From contig OZ024721.1 of the NCBI GenBank assembly GCA_964016875.1, positions 4,903,001-4,967,000 of the forward strand: a stretch of DNA of 64,000 nt, given 5' to 3'. This document shows positions 59,001 through 64,000 of the stretch, piece after piece; the first letter of the stretch is position 1, and each line of letters begins with the position of its first letter. Origin of the DNA: Fallopia convolvulus (lineage: Eukaryota; Streptophyta; Magnoliopsida; Caryophyllales; Polygonaceae). The notes under the pieces were generated by a model. That model saw only the letters and a program-made list of their open reading frames with translations. It had not been told where the DNA came from and made no database searches. Both the position numbers and the translations under genes were made by a program.

Positions 59001-62000
59001 ACCAATTTTCTCCGTCATTTTTCTCCTTCTGGTAAGAAAATGTCTTTTTAGGTTAAACCATAGTACATATTAAGAAATTAAGATTTTCTCACCAAAATGT
59101 CTTTATAGTCCAGTTATTAATCAATTGAACTCATTTCATTTTTTACCTTTGATTAGAGTTTTGTTTCATTCCAGCGCACCGATGGTAAATATGAATTTTT
59201 TTTTTGTTCAAATAGAAAATGAGACATTCTTTTCTAAAGAAAAAAAATTGGGGCTAAGAGAACCTCGATCATTTTCGTAATGGGGGGTATCATTATTTAT
59301 TGCTTTTATCACTTACAAAGTTACCAATTGAAAAATCAAATTCAACCCATTTTAACTCAAAAGAAAAACTAACCCATTTTTTAATTAACTTCTCTCCCTC
59401 TTTCCAAAAATGGTCTTGAAAATACTTTTGATCTATAAAAACTTATAAAATAGGTAAATGAATTATTTCACATATTATTATTTTTAAAAAGTACATATAT
59501 ATAAAGTATAAATAAAAGGCATACATTGAATTAACATTATCTATGTATTATGAAAGAAAAAGAAATCATAAAAATTACTCTAATTAAGGATTACAACTTA
59601 CAACTCTAGATTAGAAAATGTCTATCAATATTTATCTTTTTATGTAGTTTCTACTGTGTTTTAATCTCACACATTCACATATAAATAACTAAAGTGTTCT
59701 ATTTTTTTGTCAATTTGTTTGTATATTATTTCAAATATAATTGGGGAAGTTAATACGATTTACTCATCACCTAATTTAAAAATTCTTCAATCTTTACGCT
59801 AAGGATCAATATTTTTTTTCCTTCTAATAACATCTTTGTGAAATATATTATACAAGATGTGAGAACTATGCTAAAACAGATAATTCAAAGTATAAAATGA
59901 TGTCAAAAGGATTTGCTAACGTCATTTATCAAGTAACATGAAAATATCATAATGACATTTATTATGTATTGAAGTTACCTATAGCCGTCTTGTCCAACCT
60001 TGGAGTGAAGCGGAAGAAATAGGCAAAGGCCTTGGCATCAGGAGGATCTTGTGGAACCAAGTTTGAGAGTTTGAGGTATTCTAAACCTTTCTTCTCGTCT
60101 TGATTAAAATGGTTACCCGCCATCATTAGTTTCTTCTTCTGAGCTTTCCTTAATCGCAAAGCATCTATCCAATCCTCCAACTCCATATCATCTCTTGCTA
60201 CGTCTTCCCAAAATGGTTGGTATTCTGTGATCTCAATCGGGTGTGTACCTAATGAACCGGCCGCGACGGATGATCCCTTGTCGATATTGTCAGCTATAGT
60301 ATGGACCATAAGAAGAAGGCCTTCAAATGCTTGGATTTGTGAGCTTGTCATAGGACCAAATGTGGGGAATGCTTGTCTACAAAGCAATTTCCCGATCTCT
60401 TCAAACAAGTTCCAACACATGAAAGAGCAGTCATAATTCACATACAACTCGATCAAGAACATCGGTTGCCTTAAGAAACTTACGATTGCTTCTAGTGCCA
60501 CTTCTTGCATCTGCAATGAGTAACCTGTCGTTGCAACTCTTGCTAGTACAAACACAAAGTATGCTTCCAATTGGAGACGGGTATACCTACAAATTAACAC
60601 AAGGTAAGTAAAACGATTATTTAGTATAAGGCAAGATGTCAGCCACTTGGGGATTTCGATAGATATGGCAATGTGCAGACATAACTGGAGAGAGAGGATT
60701 CGAGTGTTGGATAGCTAGGCATCCGAGCAGACCGGTCCAAGGGGCCTTGAGGCACCGACTCCCTATTTTGGTTCTAAGTTTTTAAACTTCTTAAGTCTTA
60801 CTTGGTTTCGTTTTTCATCCTTTTCTTTTCCTTTTGCGTTATGTGGTCGTGTCGGGTCTTTTGGTCACACCCCCTTGCGGCAAGCCAGGGGTGTCCCATC
60901 TTGACCCCCCAGATTTCCCGTAAGGGAAGCCGCACTGGGAAAATGTTGTTGTTGTACGTTGTTTTAGTTGTACTTTGTCAATGTTCTAAAAAATGCTAGG
61001 CGGATGCTGGACGAAGAGGGACTGCCTAGCGCCTAGACGGTCTGAACAGTGGCTTAGGCGGTCCTAGACAGGTACCTAGGTGGTCTGGACAGCTTGGCGG
61101 GGCCTAAAAGGAATTTTTAGAACAGTGATTTTGTGAGGAGAATTAAAAAGAAACTTTGTTTTTTATTGATTTAGGATTTTTAAATGAGTGTAGGAAAAAT
61201 GTAGTGACCTGCGTAGGAAGTTGTAAATGTTCAAGACTATGCTGCAAATCATGGACAAGACGAGTGGGCTTGTACAAGTGCCATAGTGAACCAAGTGATG
61301 CATAAGATCATCCTGGACCATCCTTAGCAGCTTAGAGTGCTTCCACAAAATACCCCCACTCAACTCCAATGCGGTGTTCATCATAACCAAAGCAATCACC
61401 TGAACTTCCTCGTTTGCCCTTTGTGACACATACCCATCATTCTCCACAGTCTCCACCACATTCAACAATGAGCACAAGAAATGGAAGATGTCAACCGCGC
61501 AACGAATGCCGTACCCCGAATCCAACAAGTTGTTCTCTACATAATAGTCCTCGTCATCGGATTCATCCTCCTCATCGTCCCCACCGGACCCTTGCGCTTC
61601 CAATTCGATCAAACGACAATACACGTTTCGGATGATCTCGTGCATCGTGAAGTGCGCGGTCCTCTTGAGAAGATCGCTGATGTTTAGCTGTTGAAGGACG
61701 TTGAAACATGTGTTCACAATGGTGCAAACGGCGTCATCTGACAAGAGGATTGAGGCAGGAGAGTTCATTGATGCTGTCAAAATCTACATACATAAAAATA
61801 TACATATTGTAAGATTATGGCAAATAAAGTCCCCTTGGGGTTTGATCTCCTTGTCATTGTATTTGTTTTTTATATGCCTTAAATCAGTCGTTGACCGAAA
61901 CCCGTCAGGGAGTTCGAGGGGCATCGCCCCTCGGCGGTGGTCTGTTTGGGCCTACGGCCCATAATCTGTAATAGGGTTTCCTAAGTCACTATATAAACTC

Positions 62001-62710
62001 TCGAAATACATAATATTCTGTACTATGTAATATGCCTCCGTAATAATATACTTTTTCTCTGCCCGTGGACGTAGGTAACACATTGTTACCGAACCACATA
62101 AATCTCTATGTCGATTCTGTTTATTGTTCTCGTTCGATCTCTCGTTACAACATTATTGGTATAAATAAATACATCGTTACTTGGGTTACAAGTTAGGGTA
62201 CATGAAAGTTATATAATAGAATATGCTAATACACCCCCGTAGTTAAGCATTTGGTCTAACCTGGAGGATGCGCATGAGAATGGCCTCTTGGACATGGGTG
62301 GCGGTTTTCTCGACCCTACACCCGGTGGTGGCAACGACAATGGCATTCATGGCGTCTTTGGCTCCGGGCGTCTTTTCGTTAAAGATCTCGATTTTAACAA
62401 TCTTGAGGATGGCGGCGAGGGCGACCATGGTGCCAACAGCAGGCACCTCATCACTCAAGATGACATCAAGAAAAGGTGACAAGTAGATAGAAGGATCCAT
62501 GTTCTTCCAATCTTGTTGAGGGTTGAAGATTAGGGTTCGAAGGGATCGGAGGGATTGTTGGAGGGATATGTCTTAGTAAGGGCTCTCCTCCGCGGGCCCC
62601 ACCGAGAGCTCCGTTGCGCCCTTTCGTAGGACCGCTAGGACCGCGCCTATCTCGGTGTTGAGCATGCATGGCACCCCTGCCTCCTTCATTCTCCTCCTTG
62701 TGCTACTCAT
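56012..62710 (-). CDS. GNL2: GNOM-like ARF guanine nucleotide exchange factor (GNL2-like), with a premature stop
   Basis: The minus-strand exons are 62261-62710, 61209-61783, 59979-60586 and 56012-58497, nominally 1372 residues. ARF-GEFs of this family load GTP on ARF GTPases at Golgi and endosomal membranes. The N-terminal DCB part starts CMLNTEIGAVLAVLRKG and has MDPSIYLSPFLDVILSDE and VCTIVNTCFNVLQQL. An acidic run (GGDDEEDESDDED) is in exon 2. Sec7 spans about residues 505-690, with the catalytic Glu finger FRLPGESQ (near residue 588) and SLIMLNTDQHN. The C-terminus ends DDDLWEITYIQIQWIAPSL. Codon 46 (62573-62575) is TAA, in a Tyr-rich PY-stop-DISLQQ context, so full-length protein is not expected unless translation restarts at the ATG at 62500. 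All other exons are intact. In Arabidopsis the closest relative by memory, GNL2, acts in pollen; the subfamily call is inferred. Confidence 0.85.
60622..60954 (+). mobile_element. 5'-truncated RTE LINE in GNL2 intron 2
   Basis: It matches the end of the RTE at 3447-4290, from GTATAAGGCAAGATGTCAG through GGAGAGAGAGGATTCGAGTG and CAAGCCAGGGGTGTCCC to CCGCACTGGG, ending in only three TTG units. Possible degraded target copies are ACGATTATTTAGT and ACGTTGTTTTAGT. It is opposite in orientation to the host gene. Confidence 0.82.
60982..61124. mobile_element. Small MITE, 143 bp, in GNL2 intron 2
   Basis: The ends TGTTCTAAAAA and TTTTTAGAACA are inverted copies. The interior is a run of GCCTAGGCGG-type words (CTAGGCGG, GCCTAGCGCCTAG, TAGGCGGTCCTAG). 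The target duplication is unclear. Confidence 0.6.
61808..62152 (+). mobile_element. Copia-type LTR remnant in GNL2 intron 1
   Basis: It runs from TGTAAGATTATGGC to GTTACAACA. It has a TATA box (CACTATATAAACTC, about 61988-62001) and the phrase CCCGTGGACGTAGGTAAC then ACCGAACCACATAAATC, a frequent signature of plant LTR leaders. It is followed by TTATTGGTAT, like the start of a primer site, so it may be a truncated element rather than a true solo LTR. No clean 5-bp duplication was found. Confidence 0.6.
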
Positions 62711-63480
62711 GTTGTATTTGTATCCCTCCTTGTTTTGGCGTTTTGTTTGTTGTGTTCTCTGTTGATGTTTTGATCAATTAAGTGGCATAGATTTGAGTAT
62801 TTGAAAGATAGGTTTCCAAGGAAGGGAAGCCATTTATTTTTTCTCTCCCATGGGGAATGTTGGTTTTTCACATTACGTTTAATTGGGGAAAGTTTTGGTT
62901 TTGAGTGGATGTGAAATGGAAAACGTGTTGTGCATGGTATTAGAATTGAGGATTCATTTAGGATTTAATGTATGTATATTAGAAAAGTGTTATTACTTGA
63001 TCTCCAACGACATTTGTTGCTAAACAAGAGGACAAACATTCTCGTTGCTGACTTTTTTTCCCCAAATTTTCAATATATTAAATACTTTAATTTTTTTTTG
63101 TGGCTAGGATCATATTTAGCTAGTTTGTTAATTATATATGATTTTGCAACATAAAAGAGGGAAACACAAAATATAAAAAAAGAAAGAAATCCAATAGCAT
63201 ATTTCTAGATGTAGAATTAACATTTAAGATGTTCTTTAGTTGCAACTGCCAACTAGAGATTCCTTCACAAAATGTTGTAATTTTTTATCCCACGGCCTAC
63301 GGGCAAAGCAATGTGTTAAGGGTACATTAAGTTATCAGAATATGTTCCAAGTGATATAAGGAATTGATTTAGAGGTTCCTTTTAATTAGCTATTAATGAT
63401 GTTGGTATAAATAATGCCTTAATTAAGAAACTCTTAAAAATGAATTAGAAAATGTGACCAATTTTGTACCTGGTTAGCAA
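62711..63480. promoter_or_regulatory. Upstream region of the GNL2-like gene
   Basis: It should hold the 5' UTR and promoter, reading leftwards. The sequence is AT-rich; a convincing TATA box is not obvious within 150 bp of the ATG. No other gene is recognised. Confidence 0.4.
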
Positions 63481-63499
63481 GAGCAAAATAGGACCAAAT

Positions 63500-64000
63500 T
63501 TAAATCCATGCAACCAAATAACAACTAACTTTACCTATAAAAACAACCAAATTAAAAGAATTTAGGAGATATAAATTACATTTCCGTAAAATTGGATGTC
63601 TAAACTCCAAATCCAAATAATACCCATTCAAACAAAGTTTAAAGAACGAGAAAAGCAAGAATCTCAAAGCAAGGTGAACACAGAGACGTTTGGTGACCCA
63701 TTTCGGGTTAAACCCAACTCTAGGGAGTCTCAGTACGGAATCCACTAAGTTTTTGAAGAAGTTTCAAGATCGGCTACAAGAAAGAGCTAGAAAACACAAA
63801 ACCTATACAAACAAGATACTAGAGAACATAAAAGATGACATAGAAGACAAATAAGAAGAAGTAATGAAGGAGCAATCTCAAATCGGATTTTTTACCCCCA
63901 ATCATGGATTAGAAAAGCTTGAGATAAAGCTTCTAGATCTTCGCCACCATGAATCTCATCGAGTCTTCGATCGTATGACCTCTCTTCGTCGATTGCTCCA
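63500..64000 (-). mobile_element. LTR or leader-like fragment at the window edge
   Basis: On the minus strand the text GTGGATTCCGTACTGAGAC then CTAGAGTTGGGTTTAACCCG and GGGTCACCAAACGTCTC resembles the end of a plant LTR and leader. It continues beyond the window, so type and borders cannot be judged. Confidence 0.35.

Overview
This window is plant nuclear DNA, most likely from a eudicot. It is AT-rich and has GT-AG introns. It carries Copia, Ty3/Gypsy (Tat and chromovirus types), L1, RTE, TRIM, hAT and Mutator-like elements typical of flowering plants. Only two host genes look substantially complete: a plastid-targeted DUF3326 protein (16877-19736, minus) and a GNOM-like ARF-GEF close to GNL2 (56012-62710, minus). 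The GNL2-like gene has an in-frame stop in its first exon. Almost everything else is mobile or decayed DNA.

Layout. 1-1310 is a decayed L1 (minus) with zinc-binding RVT and RNase H remnants. 1745-7165 is an array of five PGG-domain (ankyrin/ACD6-like family) pseudogene copies in strictly alternating orientation (+ - + - +). Inside it sit a 5'-truncated RTE LINE with a 34-unit TTG tail, a Mutator-like element with long terminal inverted repeats, and a 316-bp insert of unknown type. 8241-11625 holds two LTR-like retroelement remnants. 11631-12214 is an intact TRIM. 12592-14926 is a 5'-truncated MAP kinase pseudogene, broken by a composite TRIM in an intron and by a solo LTR in an exon.

16877-19736 is the DUF3326 gene, eight exons, all introns phase 0. 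345 bp upstream lies a near-complete but defective Copia element (20081-25726), which is itself split by a hAT-type MITE. 27282-45703 is a minus-strand Tat-type Gypsy element with an antisense coiled-coil ORF. Its right-hand LTR is split by a young 10.9-kb chromovirus-type Gypsy (34611-45466) with 2.6-kb LTRs. 45704-55900 is AT-rich and holds an LTR-like end, a second hAT MITE, L1 pieces, an internally deleted LINE with a clear 17-bp target duplication, and a 350-bp tandem duplication split by another L1. 56012-62710 is the GNL2-like gene; its introns carry an RTE fragment, a small MITE and a truncated Copia-type LTR.

The nesting gives relative ages: hAT after Copia, chromovirus after Tat, and RTE and MULE after the PGG array. 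The least ordinary features are the alternating PGG array (potential hairpin RNA), the Tat antisense ORF, the internally deleted LINE, and the GNL2 nonsense codon. All domain calls come from reading motifs by eye; no database search was run.
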